Shown here piece after piece: positions 15,229 to 23,327 of a DNA stretch of 25,587 bases. The notes under the pieces were generated by a model. It was not told where the DNA came from. It searched no databases and saw nothing but the letters and a program-made list of their open reading frames with translations. The DNA is from an uncultured Oscillospiraceae bacterium (lineage in GTDB: Bacteria; Bacillota; Clostridia; Oscillospirales; Acutalibacteraceae), in assembly GCA_900543795.1 (NCBI GenBank), contig UQSH01000021.1, positions 1 through 25,587 on the forward strand. Reading direction: 5' to 3'. The translations under genes and the position numbers were made by a program. Every line of letters starts with the position of its first letter. The stretch's first letter is position 1.

Positions 15229-15972
15229 TCACAGAATTTTTTTCCTTTGCATCAATTCTGCCAAGTATTCACGGTCTTTCTTTGATAAATCTGCTTTTTC
15301 GAGCATATCAGGTCGGCGTTCGAGTGTTCTTTCAAGAGACTTCTCTCGGCGCCATTTTTCAACATTTGCGTGATGACCTGTCAGCAAAACATCGGGAACA
15401 CTTCGACCGTGCCATTCATAAGGGCGAGTGTACTGCGGATATTCAAGAAGCGAGCTGAAATGGCTTTCCTCCGTGAAGCATTCATCATCGGAAAGAACGC
15501 CGGGCAGCATTCTTGAAATTGAATCCGCAAGAATAAGCGCAGGAAGCTCGCCGCCTGTTAAAACATAATCGCCAACAGAAATTTCCTCCGGGCGAAGCTC
15601 CTCGATAACACGCTCGTCTATTCCCTCATAGTGTCCGCACAAAAGGGCAATATTATTCATTTTGGAAAGCTCTTTAACTCTTTGCTGAGTCAGCGTTTTT
15701 CCCTGCGGAGTTAAATATATTAGATGCGGCCTTTCGCCGATTTCACTGCACAAAGCCTCAAAGCAATCAAAAACAGGCTCAACCTGCATTATCATACCCA
15801 TTCCGCCGCCGTAAGGAGTATCGTCAACTCTGCGGTGCTTATCCTTTGTGTAATTTCTTATATCTTTACATTCAATCTGCACCTTGCCCGATTTTCTTGC
15901 TCTGCCGATAATGCTTTCGCTTAAATAGGCATTACACATTTCGGGAAAAAGGGTTAAAATATCAATCCTCAT
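15229..15972 (-). CDS. trmD: tRNA (guanine(37)-N1)-methyltransferase TrmD
   Basis: TrmD methylates G37 next to the anticodon and prevents +1 frameshifting. It is a SPOUT-class, trefoil-knot SAM enzyme acting as a dimer. The 247-residue protein starts MRIDILTLFPEM and carries DTPYGGGMGM, LCGHYEGIDERV, VGDYVLTGGE and YTRPYEWHG, all TrmD hallmarks. The ATG at 15972, with AAAGG upstream, is preferred over a TTG one codon earlier. It overlaps the end of rimM by 11 bases. rplS, which commonly follows trmD in Firmicutes, is not present. Confidence 0.97.
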   Translation of the reverse strand: MRIDILTLFPEMCNAYLSESIIGRARKSGKVQIECKDIRNYTKDKHRRVDDTPYGGGMGMIMQVEPVFDCFEALCSEIGERPHLIYLTPQGKTLTQQRVKELSKMNNIALLCGHYEGIDERVIEELRPEEISVGDYVLTGGELPALILADSISRMLPGVLSDDECFTEESHFSSLLEYPQYTRPYEWHGRSVPDVLLTGHHANVEKWRREKSLERTLERRPDMLEKADLSKKDREYLAELMQRKKIL

Positions 15973-16471
15973 CAAAAAGACCTTTCATTGCTTTAATTCG
16001 TATAACCTGATATTCCGTGTCTGTTTCCGCAATAACATCGGGGATAACGGGAACATAAAAGCGTTTTTTGCCGTTTTCAATTTCAAGAATATCAGAGGCG
16101 CCGTAATTAACAACATCAACAACTCTTCCGTATTCTCTTTCGCTTTCATAATCAACAACATAACAGCCGATTATATCCTGAATATAGTTTGCGCCTTCTT
16201 CAATTTCGGCGTCCTCACGGTTTGAATAAAGAACGGTGCCCTTTAATTTTTCCGCTTCATCAATGGAATTAACGCCGGAAAGCTTAATGATTGCATTATT
16301 CTTCTGCGGACGCACGAAAAGAAGCTCAACAGCTCTTTCGCCGTTTTCATCAAAATAAAGCGTTTTAAACTGCTTTAAATAATCAATATCGTCGCACCAC
16401 AAATCAAGCTTCATTTCGCCCTTAATTCCATGCGTGTTAATAATTTTTCCGATTTCAAGATATTTTTTCAT
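15962..16471 (-). CDS. rimM: 16S rRNA processing protein RimM
   Basis: RimM is a maturation factor for the 30S subunit head that binds ribosomal protein S19. From the ATG at 16471 (169 residues, MKKYLEIGKIINTHGIKGE) it has the N-terminal RimM barrel with the IGKI..THGIKGE signature and a C-terminal PRC barrel ending in VPVIPDVI. An upstream ATG at 16495 overlaps a -10-like TATAAT and adds residues not typical of RimM, so it is rejected. GGTGG lies four bases before the chosen ATG. It is coupled to trmD by overlapping reading frames, as in many bacteria. Confidence 0.94.
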   Translation of the reverse strand: MKKYLEIGKIINTHGIKGEMKLDLWCDDIDYLKQFKTLYFDENGERAVELLFVRPQKNNAIIKLSGVNSIDEAEKLKGTVLYSNREDAEIEEGANYIQDIIGCYVVDYESEREYGRVVDVVNYGASDILEIENGKKRFYVPVIPDVIAETDTEYQVIRIKAMKGLFDED

Positions 16472-16486
16472 TATACCACCGAGGGT

Positions 16487-16515
16487 ATTATACATTATTT
16501 TATAAAAATCCGCAA
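16487..16515 (-). promoter_or_regulatory. Candidate promoter of rimM-trmD
   Basis: TATAAT (16492-16487) is preceded at 17 bases by TTGCGG (16515-16510), which matches only half of the -35 consensus. It lies between the hairpin after khpA and the rimM start. The leader would be only about ten bases, so this is tentative. Confidence 0.35.
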
Positions 16516-16525
16516 TATTAAAATT

Positions 16526-16552
16526 AAAGCGTGCGGAAATTCCGCACGCTTT
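16526..16552. terminator. GC-rich hairpin between khpA and rimM
   Basis: A perfect 12-bp stem (16526-16537 with 16541-16552) has a three-base loop. On the minus strand the stem is followed by a weak, A-interrupted U stretch, so termination may be partial. It could act as an attenuator between rpsP-khpA and rimM-trmD, lowering expression of the rRNA/tRNA enzymes relative to S16. Confidence 0.75.
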
Positions 16553-16558
16553 TTGATT

Positions 16559-16789
16559 TTATTCTATTTCAACAGAGATTCTTTGGTCGTTTCTGATTGC
16601 GGCGGCACGCATAACAACGCGGATTGCCTTTGCAATTCTGCCCTGCTTTCCGATTACTCTGCCCATATCCTCTTCGGCAACATGAACATGATAAACGAAA
16701 GCGCCGTCCTCAGCTTCGGTAACCTCAACTGAAACCTCATCGGGATTTTCAACCAAGCCTTTTAAAATAGATACTAACAAATCCTTCAA
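16559..16789 (-). CDS. khpA: KH-domain RNA-binding protein KhpA (YlqC)
   Basis: Small single-KH-domain RNA chaperone that in other Firmicutes pairs with KhpB (Jag) and affects cell division and sRNA biology. The KH signature GRVIGKQGRIAKAIR, with its GxxG loop, is near the centre. An ATG at 16804 would give 81 residues, but that codon is part of a GGAGGTG Shine-Dalgarno site. The TTG at 16789, six bases after it, gives MKDLLVSILKG, a typical KhpA start, and 76 residues. It follows rpsP by a short gap, the usual rpsP-khpA order. Confidence 0.93.
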   Translation of the reverse strand: MKDLLVSILKGLVENPDEVSVEVTEAEDGAFVYHVHVAEEDMGRVIGKQGRIAKAIRVVMRAAAIRNDQRISVEIE

Positions 16790-16823
16790 AGAAATCACCT
16801 CCATTTAACCCTTATTTAAAAGA

Positions 16824-17066
16824 TTAAAGGATGCCTTCTTTTTTAAGAATGCTCTTAACGGTATCGGTTGGCTGTGCACCGTTTGCAATCCACTTCTTAG
16901 CCTTTTCTGCGTCAATCTTGATTTCAGCAGGATCAACCATTGTGTTATAGGTTCCGATTTCCTCAATGAAACGGCCGTCTCTCGGGAATCTTGAATCTGC
17001 TACTACTACACGGTAAAAGGGAGCCTTCTTTGCACCCATTCTGCGAAGTCTGATTTTTACTGCCAT
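16824..17066 (-). CDS. rpsP: 30S ribosomal protein S16 (bS16)
   Basis: Primary-binding protein of the 30S body. The 80 residues from the ATG at 17066 begin MAVKIRLRRMGAKKAPFYRVVVADSR-like, the defining bS16 N-terminus, followed by GRFIEEIGTYN and the conserved Asp-Pro. The GGAGG Shine-Dalgarno site lies eight bases upstream. An in-frame TTG at 17081 overlaps that site and is rejected. It sits between ffh and khpA in the standard Firmicutes order. Confidence 0.97.
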   Translation of the reverse strand: MAVKIRLRRMGAKKAPFYRVVVADSRFPRDGRFIEEIGTYNTMVDPAEIKIDAEKAKKWIANGAQPTDTVKSILKKEGIL

Positions 17067-17140
17067 TTTGTTTACCTCCAAAAGTAATTTTTTATTATTA
17101 ATTTATTAATTTAACCAATTTAATATTGGATAAAAGCCTA

Positions 17141-18544
17141 TTAAAATCCAAACGGATTTGAATTTCTGCCGCTTCCCGTCATGCCCATCATTTTTTGAGC
17201 CATTTCCGGATTTTGCTGCATCAGGCGGCGCATTTTTTTGCTGACCTTCGGTCCACCCTTTCCGCCGAACTGATTTATCATTTTTTTCATTTGCTTGAAC
17301 TGAGCAAGAAGCTTATTAACATCTTCAACCTTCATTCCGCAGCCTGCGGCAATTCTGCGCTTTCTTGACGGATTGATGATATCGGGATGAGCCCTTTCCT
17401 CCTTGGTCATTGAATAAATGATTGCTCTGAATCTGCCGAAGGCGCCCTCATCTATATCCTCATCACGAATTTTAGAGCCTATGCCGGGAATCATTTTGAT
17501 TGTGTCTTTTAAGCTTCCCATTCTTTCGATTTGGTCAAACTGATCAAGTAAATCGTTAAGGTCGAATTTATTTTTTGCAAGCTTCTTTTCAAGCTCTGCC
17601 GCCTTTTTCTCGTCAAGCGTTTGCTCTGCTCTTTCAATAAAGGAAAGCACATCGCCCATTCCGAGTATTCTTGACGCCATTCTGTCGGGGTGGAAAACCT
17701 CAAGGTCTCCGAGCTTTTCGCCTGTTCCGACAAATTTTATCGGCTTGCCTGTTACGGCTCTGACGGAAAGTGCCGCACCACCTCTTGTGTCGCCGTCAAG
17801 CTTTGTAAGAATAACACCGTCAATACCGAGCGTTTCATTAAAGCTTTTCGCAACATTAACTGCGTCCTGACCTGTCATTGCGTCAATAACAAGAAGGATT
17901 TCGTGAGGATGAACGGTGCTTCGTATATTTTGAAGCTCCTGCATAAGCTCCTCGTCTATGTGAAGACGGCCTGCCGTGTCAAGAAAAACATAATCGTGGC
18001 CATGATCCTTTGCATATTTTATTGCTTCCTCTGCAATTTTAACGGGATTTTCCGTTCCCATCTCAAACACGGGAACGCCCACCTGCTCACCGACAACCTG
18101 AAGCTGCTTTATAGCGGCAGGTCTGTAAATATCACAGGCAACGAGCATTGGTCTGTGCCCGTCGTTTTTAAGCTTGAGAGCAAGCTTTGCACTGTGAGTT
18201 GTTTTACCCGAGCCTTGAAGACCGCACATCATAACAACCGTTGGCGGATGATTAGCCGACGCAAGCCTTGTTTCGCTTGTTCCCATAAGCCTTGTTAATT
18301 CTTCATTAACAATCTTGATAACCATTTGACCGGGGGTCAGCGATTCCATAACATCCTCGCCGATTGCTCGCTCTGTTACGGATTTTGTAAAATCCTTTGC
18401 AACCTTATAGTTTACATCTGCTTCAAGAAGAGCAAGTCGCACCTCACGCATTGCGTCTTTAACATCGGCCTCGGTTAATTTGCCTTTGGCACGAAGCTTT
18501 TTAAATGAATTTTCAAGCCTTTCGGAAAGACCTTCAAATGCCAA
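17141..18544 (-). CDS. ffh: Signal recognition particle protein Ffh
   Basis: GTPase subunit of the SRP. It binds 4.5S/6S RNA and signal sequences and delivers ribosomes to FtsY. The 467-residue NG-M protein has the P-loop GLQGSGKT at about 108-115, DTAGR at about 189-193, TKLDGD near 247-252 and a Met-rich C-terminal M domain (MRRLMQQNPEMAQKMMG). The start is a TTG at 18544, eight bases after TAGGAG, giving the canonical MAFEGLSERL. An in-frame TTG three codons earlier overlaps the ribosome-binding site and is not used. ylxM lies 25 bases upstream. Confidence 0.97.
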   Translation of the reverse strand: MAFEGLSERLENSFKKLRAKGKLTEADVKDAMREVRLALLEADVNYKVAKDFTKSVTERAIGEDVMESLTPGQMVIKIVNEELTRLMGTSETRLASANHPPTVVMMCGLQGSGKTTHSAKLALKLKNDGHRPMLVACDIYRPAAIKQLQVVGEQVGVPVFEMGTENPVKIAEEAIKYAKDHGHDYVFLDTAGRLHIDEELMQELQNIRSTVHPHEILLVIDAMTGQDAVNVAKSFNETLGIDGVILTKLDGDTRGGAALSVRAVTGKPIKFVGTGEKLGDLEVFHPDRMASRILGMGDVLSFIERAEQTLDEKKAAELEKKLAKNKFDLNDLLDQFDQIERMGSLKDTIKMIPGIGSKIRDEDIDEGAFGRFRAIIYSMTKEERAHPDIINPSRKRRIAAGCGMKVEDVNKLLAQFKQMKKMINQFGGKGGPKVSKKMRRLMQQNPEMAQKMMGMTGSGRNSNPFGF

Positions 18545-18569
18545 AGCAATCAACTCCTAACATTAAAAC

Positions 18570-18935
18570 TTAAAACTGTGAAAGATAATCCGCAGTTGCT
18601 TTGATTTTGGAAATATTATCGTTTATTTCCCTGGAAAGACTGTGGGCAAGATTATATTCATTAATCTCCTCTGCACACTGCCTTATTTCGTCAAGCCCCT
18701 TTTTCATTTGGGTAAAGCGCTTTGCAAGGCCGAGCCTCTGCTCCATATCGAAAAGCTGATTTTCGGCACGCTTGATTGCATCACGCACGCCCTGACGGGT
18801 TATGCCCTCATTCTCTGCAATTTCGGAAAGAGACAAATCCTCATCATAATAATAGATAAGAAAATCGTGCTGCTTTTTAGTAAGCATTTCTCCGTAAAAA
18901 TCAAGCAAAAAAGACACTTCAAGATTTTTAGCCAC
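18570..18935 (-). CDS. ylxM: YlxM-family DNA-binding protein (SRP-associated helix-turn-helix)
   Basis: YlxM proteins are small helix-turn-helix proteins encoded next to ffh/ftsY. In streptococci YlxM modulates the SRP GTPase cycle. The 121 residues from the GTG at 18935 begin MAKNLEVSFLLDFYGEMLT and contain LSLSEIAENEGITRQGVRDAIKR (sigma-70 region 4-like helix-turn-helix), then a helical tail. The GTG has GAGGAGGG seven bases upstream, which decides against an ATG at 18974. It is the first gene of the ylxM-ffh-rpsP-khpA operon. Confidence 0.93.
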   Translation of the reverse strand: MAKNLEVSFLLDFYGEMLTKKQHDFLIYYYDEDLSLSEIAENEGITRQGVRDAIKRAENQLFDMEQRLGLAKRFTQMKKGLDEIRQCAEEINEYNLAHSLSREINDNISKIKATADYLSQF

Positions 18936-18975
18936 AATTTTCCCTCCTCTGATAATTATGATTTGCAGGTTCAAG

Positions 18976-18997
18976 TGTAAAGTATTTAATCTTTACA
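18976..18997 (-). promoter_or_regulatory. Inverted repeat just downstream of the ylxM promoter
   Basis: A perfect 7-bp inverted repeat (18976-18982 with 18991-18997, loop of eight) lies at the predicted 5' end of the ylxM-ffh transcript. It could be an operator or a 5'-protective stem-loop. It is short and AT-rich, so chance is possible. Confidence 0.35.
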
Positions 18998-19006
18998 GCA
19001 AGAGAT

Positions 19007-19035
19007 ATTATACATAAGAGGAGCAAATAAGTCAA
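19007..19035 (-). promoter_or_regulatory. SigA promoter of the ylxM-ffh-rpsP operon
   Basis: TTGACT (19035-19030), a 17-base spacer and TATAAT (19012-19007) match 11 of 12 consensus positions. The predicted leader is about 65 bases to the ylxM GTG. Confidence 0.85.
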
Positions 19036-19131
19036 GCAAATATTGAAATATTTTTTTGATAAAATTTTTGTAATTTTACTTGACACAAAATGTTGCAAAA
19101 AAAGCAGAAAAAGCACTAAATATGGAATAAC

Positions 19132-19173
19132 AAAATCCCTTTGAAATCGGTATATAATCATCAAAGGGATTTT
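19132..19173 (-). terminator. Intrinsic terminator after mutS2
   Basis: Arms 19132-19144 and 19161-19173 form a perfect 13-bp inverted repeat around a 16-base loop. It lies 7 bases after the mutS2 stop codon, and the 3' arm ends in UUUU. It closes the corC-to-mutS2 operon before the ylxM promoter. Confidence 0.75.
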
Positions 19174-19180
19174 AAACTGT

Positions 19181-21553
19181 TTATTTTAGCTCGGCAATGG
19201 TTACGCCGTTTTCTCCCTCGCCGTAAACGCCGAGGCGAAAGGCTTTTATGTTTGGGTGGTGGCGAAGCTCCTGTGTTACTGCGCTTCGCAGTGCGCCCGT
19301 TCCCTTGCCGTGAATAATGCGAATTTCGGGAATATTATTTAAAACGCATTTATCAATAAAGAGTCCGAGATTCATAAGTGCCTCATCAACCGTTTGACCT
19401 CTTAAATCAAGCTCGGTTGTTACATCTGCATCGGCTCTTGAAGTGGTTCTGTAAACAGAACGCTGAGAAACAGGCTTTGGTTTTTTCTTTTTTTCGGTTA
19501 GCATAAGATCGCCCATTTTAACACGGGCTTTGAATATTCCCGATTGAACAAGCACCTTTTCTTTTCCAACTTCAATCACCTCGCCCTCGCCTATACCTCG
19601 TATAATAACTGCGTCGCCCTTAATAACGGGACGCGGAAGCTTATAGTCCTCATCCCAATTTTCGGCAAGCTCACGGGGGTCGATAATCTCCTGCATTTCT
19701 CCGAGCCTGTTTTTAATTTCTCTTCTTGTTTTTCTTGCAACCTCCGTTGCATTAGAATTCTCCGCTTCCTTTTTAAGCTGTTCAAGCTTCAGCAGGAAAT
19801 CTGCACTTTGCCTTTTTGCGGAATTAATTATTTTTTCCGCTTCTCTTTTTGCCTTTTCAAGCTCGTTTGCCTTTAACTGTGCAATCTTATCCTTTTCGGA
19901 CTGTGCCTTGCTTCTCATTCTGTCTGCCGCCTGAACCGCCCTTTCGGCACGCTCCTTTTCCTTTTCAAGCTCGAGCCTTGTTGCTTCAAGGCTTTCAAGA
20001 ACAGCTTCAAAGCTTCTGTTTTCGTTGCCGACAATTTTCTTTGCTTCCTCAACAACTGCCTTGTCCATACCGAGCCGCTCGGAAATCGCAAAAGCGTTTG
20101 ACCTGCCGGGAACACCGATAAGCAGCTTATAGGTTGGGCGAAGAGTGTTTACATCAAATTCACACGAGCCGTTGGAAACGCCGTCTGTTTCAAGTGCATA
20201 AGCCTTTAATTCCGCATAATGAGTTGTTGCGGCAATTCTTGCGCCCTTGCCCCTTAAATATTCGATAATCGAAACGGCAAGCGCCGCACCCTCGATAGGA
20301 TCCGTGCCGGAGCCGAGCTCGTCTATCAGAACAAGCGAGTCGCTTCCTGCCTTCTTCATTATATCTATTATATTAACGATATGCGATGAAAAGGTTGAAA
20401 GACTTTGCTCAATGCTTTGCTCATCGCCGACATCAACAAGAACATTTTTAAAAACTGCAATTTTTGAATCAACGCCTGCCGGAATAAGCAATCCGCATTC
20501 CGCCATAAGTGTTAGCAAACCGAGAGTTTTTATTGCAACGGTTTTACCTCCGGTGTTAGGTCCCGTTATAACAAGAGTGTCAAACTCTCCGCCGAGCATA
20601 ATATCCGTAGGCACAACCGTTTCGGGATTTAAAAGCGGATGTCTTGCCTTATTCAGCTCAATTATTCCATCCTCGTTCAGCAGAGGCATTGAGGCTTTCA
20701 TTTTTTCGGCAAGGTGCGCCTTTGCAAAAATCAAATTCAGCATAACTGCACTGTCATAAGAGCTTTTTATGCCCTCGGAAAAGCTTCCTGCCTCTGTTGA
20801 AAGCTCAAAAAGTATTCTGCGTATTTCCTCACGCTCTCTGCTTTCAAGGATTTTTATTTCGTTATTTGCGTCAACAACCGAAACCGGCTCAATAAAAACA
20901 GTTGCACCGGAGGCTGACATATCGTGAACAAGACCGGGAACATCTGCTCTGTTTTCAGACTTAACGGGAACAACATATCTGCCGTTTCGCTGTGTAACAA
21001 TTGGCTCTTGAAGAAATTTTTGGTAATGAGTGCTATGTATAATTCCGTCAAGTTTTTCACGGATTGAATTTGCCTTTGCTCGCTTTTTTCGTCTTATTTC
21101 AAAAAGCTCATCCGAAGCCTTATCGGATATTTCCTCCTCGGAAATAATTACGGAGAAAATTTTCGATTCAAGATATTTATTAACGGTTATTCCCTCAAAA
21201 AAGAAATCAAGATTTGTGCGAACAGACGAGAAATGACCGTACCATTCATAAAGAGAACGCACGGCACGAAGAGTTCCGGCAATTGCAAGCAGCTCTGAGG
21301 TGTTAAGCTCTCCTCCTGCCGCCGCTCTTGAAAGTGCATTATTAACATTTTTGAGCCCTGAAAACGACGGTGCGCCGAAGCGAGCAAGCAAGGAATAGGC
21401 ATCCTCGGTTTGAGAAAGCAAAAGCTTTGCCTCGTCAATATCGTTTACGGGCTTTAATTTAAGTGCAAGCTCCCTTGCATCATCGCAGGTAGCCTCCCGT
21501 GCAACCATTTCAAGCACACGGTTAAGCTCCAAAGCCATATAATTTTTATCCAT
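19181..21553 (-). CDS. mutS2: Endonuclease MutS2
   Basis: MutS2 is a MutS-like ATPase without the mismatch-recognition domains. It suppresses homologous recombination in some bacteria and splits collided ribosomes in Bacillus. The 790 residues show a core/lever region, then the ABC-type ATPase with Walker A GPNTGGKT at 331-338 and Walker B LVLIDE at 407-412. A long charged coiled coil (about 510-620) and a C-terminal Smr domain (714-790) with DLRG and HGKGTG (748-753) follow. The length matches the family. Its ATG overlaps the recO stop as TAATG. It is the last gene of the operon. Confidence 0.96.
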   Translation of the reverse strand: MDKNYMALELNRVLEMVAREATCDDARELALKLKPVNDIDEAKLLLSQTEDAYSLLARFGAPSFSGLKNVNNALSRAAAGGELNTSELLAIAGTLRAVRSLYEWYGHFSSVRTNLDFFFEGITVNKYLESKIFSVIISEEEISDKASDELFEIRRKKRAKANSIREKLDGIIHSTHYQKFLQEPIVTQRNGRYVVPVKSENRADVPGLVHDMSASGATVFIEPVSVVDANNEIKILESREREEIRRILFELSTEAGSFSEGIKSSYDSAVMLNLIFAKAHLAEKMKASMPLLNEDGIIELNKARHPLLNPETVVPTDIMLGGEFDTLVITGPNTGGKTVAIKTLGLLTLMAECGLLIPAGVDSKIAVFKNVLVDVGDEQSIEQSLSTFSSHIVNIIDIMKKAGSDSLVLIDELGSGTDPIEGAALAVSIIEYLRGKGARIAATTHYAELKAYALETDGVSNGSCEFDVNTLRPTYKLLIGVPGRSNAFAISERLGMDKAVVEEAKKIVGNENRSFEAVLESLEATRLELEKEKERAERAVQAADRMRSKAQSEKDKIAQLKANELEKAKREAEKIINSAKRQSADFLLKLEQLKKEAENSNATEVARKTRREIKNRLGEMQEIIDPRELAENWDEDYKLPRPVIKGDAVIIRGIGEGEVIEVGKEKVLVQSGIFKARVKMGDLMLTEKKKKPKPVSQRSVYRTTSRADADVTTELDLRGQTVDEALMNLGLFIDKCVLNNIPEIRIIHGKGTGALRSAVTQELRHHPNIKAFRLGVYGEGENGVTIAELK

Positions 21554-22290
21554 TATCCTGTTAGTCCTTTATAAAATTCAAGCGCACTTAATTTACGCTG
21601 AATATGTGAAATCATATATTTTTCCGTTATGCTTGCCAAAAGCATTAAATTTTCATCACTTAAAATAAAGCTGAAAATTTTTGACGGCTCCGTTAAGCAT
21701 ATAAATCTTATTGCCTTTATAACCGTTTTCGGAACGGGAATTGCTCCTGCCTTTGGGCAATTTTCGCAATATATTTTACCTTCAAGGGTGTCAAAATACA
21801 TTAAATCGGTTTCATACGCCGAGCAATTATCACACGCCAAAACAGACGGCATATATCCTCCGAGGCAGAGTGCCCGAAGCTCAAAAGCGGATTTTACTAT
21901 TCTTTTATCCTTTTTGCCTGCACAAAGAAGATGCAGAGCATTGAGCGTTAAACGCAAAAGCTCGGGGCACGGCTGCTCCTCGCCTGCCGTTTCAAATGCC
22001 AGCTGAGCAAAATACTGAGCAAGGGAAAGTGCCTCGATATCCTTTCTTAAATCGAAAAAAACCTCTATCGGCGAAGCGTCATCAGCCACAAAGGCGTCCT
22101 TTGTTCTGTAAAGAGTAAAATCACTGTAAGCAAAAAGGGCGGTTGCACTGCTGAGTCTGCTTTTGACCTGCTTTGCACGGCGCACAAACGCTTTAACAAG
22201 TCCATAATCAGCAGTAAGGAGAGTAACTAAACGGTCACTCTCCCCTATTGTCTGTTCTCGAATTACAAGCCCCTTTGTTGTAAACTTCAT
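21553..22290 (-). CDS. recO: DNA repair protein RecO
   Basis: RecO anneals SSB-coated single strands and, with RecR, loads RecA at gaps. The 245-residue protein has an N-terminal OB fold (TKGLVIREQTIGESDRLVTLLT) and a C-terminal helical domain with a zinc-type Cys4 site (C153, C156, C175, C178). It follows era as in many Firmicutes. Its start codon lies inside a small yqzL-like ORF in another frame, which suggests translational coupling. The AGAAGG before its ATG is close and weak. Confidence 0.94.
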   Translation of the reverse strand: MKFTTKGLVIREQTIGESDRLVTLLTADYGLVKAFVRRAKQVKSRLSSATALFAYSDFTLYRTKDAFVADDASPIEVFFDLRKDIEALSLAQYFAQLAFETAGEEQPCPELLRLTLNALHLLCAGKKDKRIVKSAFELRALCLGGYMPSVLACDNCSAYETDLMYFDTLEGKIYCENCPKAGAIPVPKTVIKAIRFICLTEPSKIFSFILSDENLMLLASITEKYMISHIQRKLSALEFYKGLTG

Positions 22291-22387
22291 TGCCTTCTGC
22301 CTTTATTTCTTCGTTATGTTTTTTATATTCAAGATAATCGTTTACGCTTCCGGTTTGAACAAACCTTTGCCAATATTCATCAGACAT
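22235..22387 (-). CDS. Small YqzL-like protein (50 aa) between era and recO
   Basis: An ATG at 22387 with GAGG seven bases upstream opens 50 codons reading MSDEYWQRFVQTGSVNDYLE and onward. The pattern W..F..TG.v..YL.yk and the position between era and recO match YqzL, a small protein of unknown function encoded there in Bacillus. The last 56 bases overlap recO in a different frame, so the C-terminal tail may be constrained by recO rather than selected. The recognition is from memory of the family pattern. The ORF is short but well placed, with an excellent ribosome-binding site. Confidence 0.6.
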   Translation of the reverse strand: MSDEYWQRFVQTGSVNDYLEYKKHNEEIKAEGNEVYNKGACNSRTDNRGE

Positions 22388-22439
22388 ATAACCACCTCTA
22401 ATATTTTATCCTACGGCGGTTATATAAATTTGTGCCATT

Positions 22440-23327
22440 TTAATCCAATCCGAAATTGCGAATAAGGCCCTCCTTGTTTCGCCAGCCTTCTTTAACCTTA
22501 ACCCAGGTGTGAAGATTAACCTTTATATCAAAAAAGCGTTCAAGGTCCTGCCTTGCAAATGTTGAGATTTTTTTGAGCATTGAGCCGTTTTTACCGATAA
22601 CCATTCCCTTGTGCGTTTCTCTTTCGCAATAAATAACGGCGTCTATATCAAGTATTTCCTTATCCTCACGCTCACGCATTTTTTCAACTGAAACAGCAAT
22701 TCCGTGAGGAACCTCCTTATCCATAAGCCTTAATATTTTTTCACGGATAATTTCGGCGGCAAGCACCCTTTCGGGCTGGTCGGTTAAGGTGTCATCAGGG
22801 AAAAAATGAACACTTTCAACCGCAATTTTTTCAAGCTCGCCGAGGAGCGCATCTATTCCGTTGCCGTTCACTGCCGAAGCAGGAACAACCGCAGAAAAAT
22901 CATAAAGCCCCGAAAGATAAGCAATTCTGCCGAGCAAATCCTTTTTATCCTTAACGGCATCAATTTTATTTATAACGAGTATAACAGGAGCCTTTTCCTG
23001 CCTGAATTTTTTAATTAGCTCAAATTCCTTATCGGTTAATTCTCCGTATGGCTCCGTAACAAAAACTACTGCATCTGTTCCTCCGATACTGTCGCCCACG
23101 GCGTTATTCATAGCCTCGCCAAGCTTATTGTGGGGCTTATGAAAGCCGGGGGTGTCTGTAAAAACAAACTGCGTTTCTCCGCGAGTCAGCACGCCTGTTA
23201 TTTTTGTTCTTGTTGTTTGCGGCTTTGAGGAAACGATTGCAACCTTTGCGCCGAGCATTTTATTTAAAAGCGACGACTTGCCCACATTCGGCTTGCCGAC
23301 TATTGCAGTAAAAGCGGTTTTGGTCAT
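22440..23327 (-). CDS. era: GTPase Era
   Basis: Era is an essential GTPase that binds the 3' end of 16S rRNA during 30S assembly. The 295-residue protein has G1 GKPNVGKS (11-18), G3 DTPGF (58-62), G4 NKID (120-123) and a C-terminal type II KH domain with GMVIGKNGSMLKKIS. The length is normal. Its ATG overlaps the ybeY stop as TAATG. The dgkA and cdd genes that often lie between ybeY and era in Firmicutes are absent. Confidence 0.97.
   Translation of the reverse strand: MTKTAFTAIVGKPNVGKSSLLNKMLGAKVAIVSSKPQTTRTKITGVLTRGETQFVFTDTPGFHKPHNKLGEAMNNAVGDSIGGTDAVVFVTEPYGELTDKEFELIKKFRQEKAPVILVINKIDAVKDKKDLLGRIAYLSGLYDFSAVVPASAVNGNGIDALLGELEKIAVESVHFFPDDTLTDQPERVLAAEIIREKILRLMDKEVPHGIAVSVEKMREREDKEILDIDAVIYCERETHKGMVIGKNGSMLKKISTFARQDLERFFDIKVNLHTWVKVKEGWRNKEGLIRNFGLD

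Noticed and set aside
19080..19085. TTGACA on the plus strand
   Set aside because: No -10 element at 16-18 bases, and it would point straight into the mutS2 terminator with no plus-strand gene behind it.
18928..19164. 78-codon minus-strand ORF with a hydrophobic middle, upstream of ylxM
   Set aside because: It runs through the mutS2 terminator and the ylxM promoter, has no good ribosome-binding site and ends inside ylxM; the hydrophobicity comes from AT-rich intergenic sequence.
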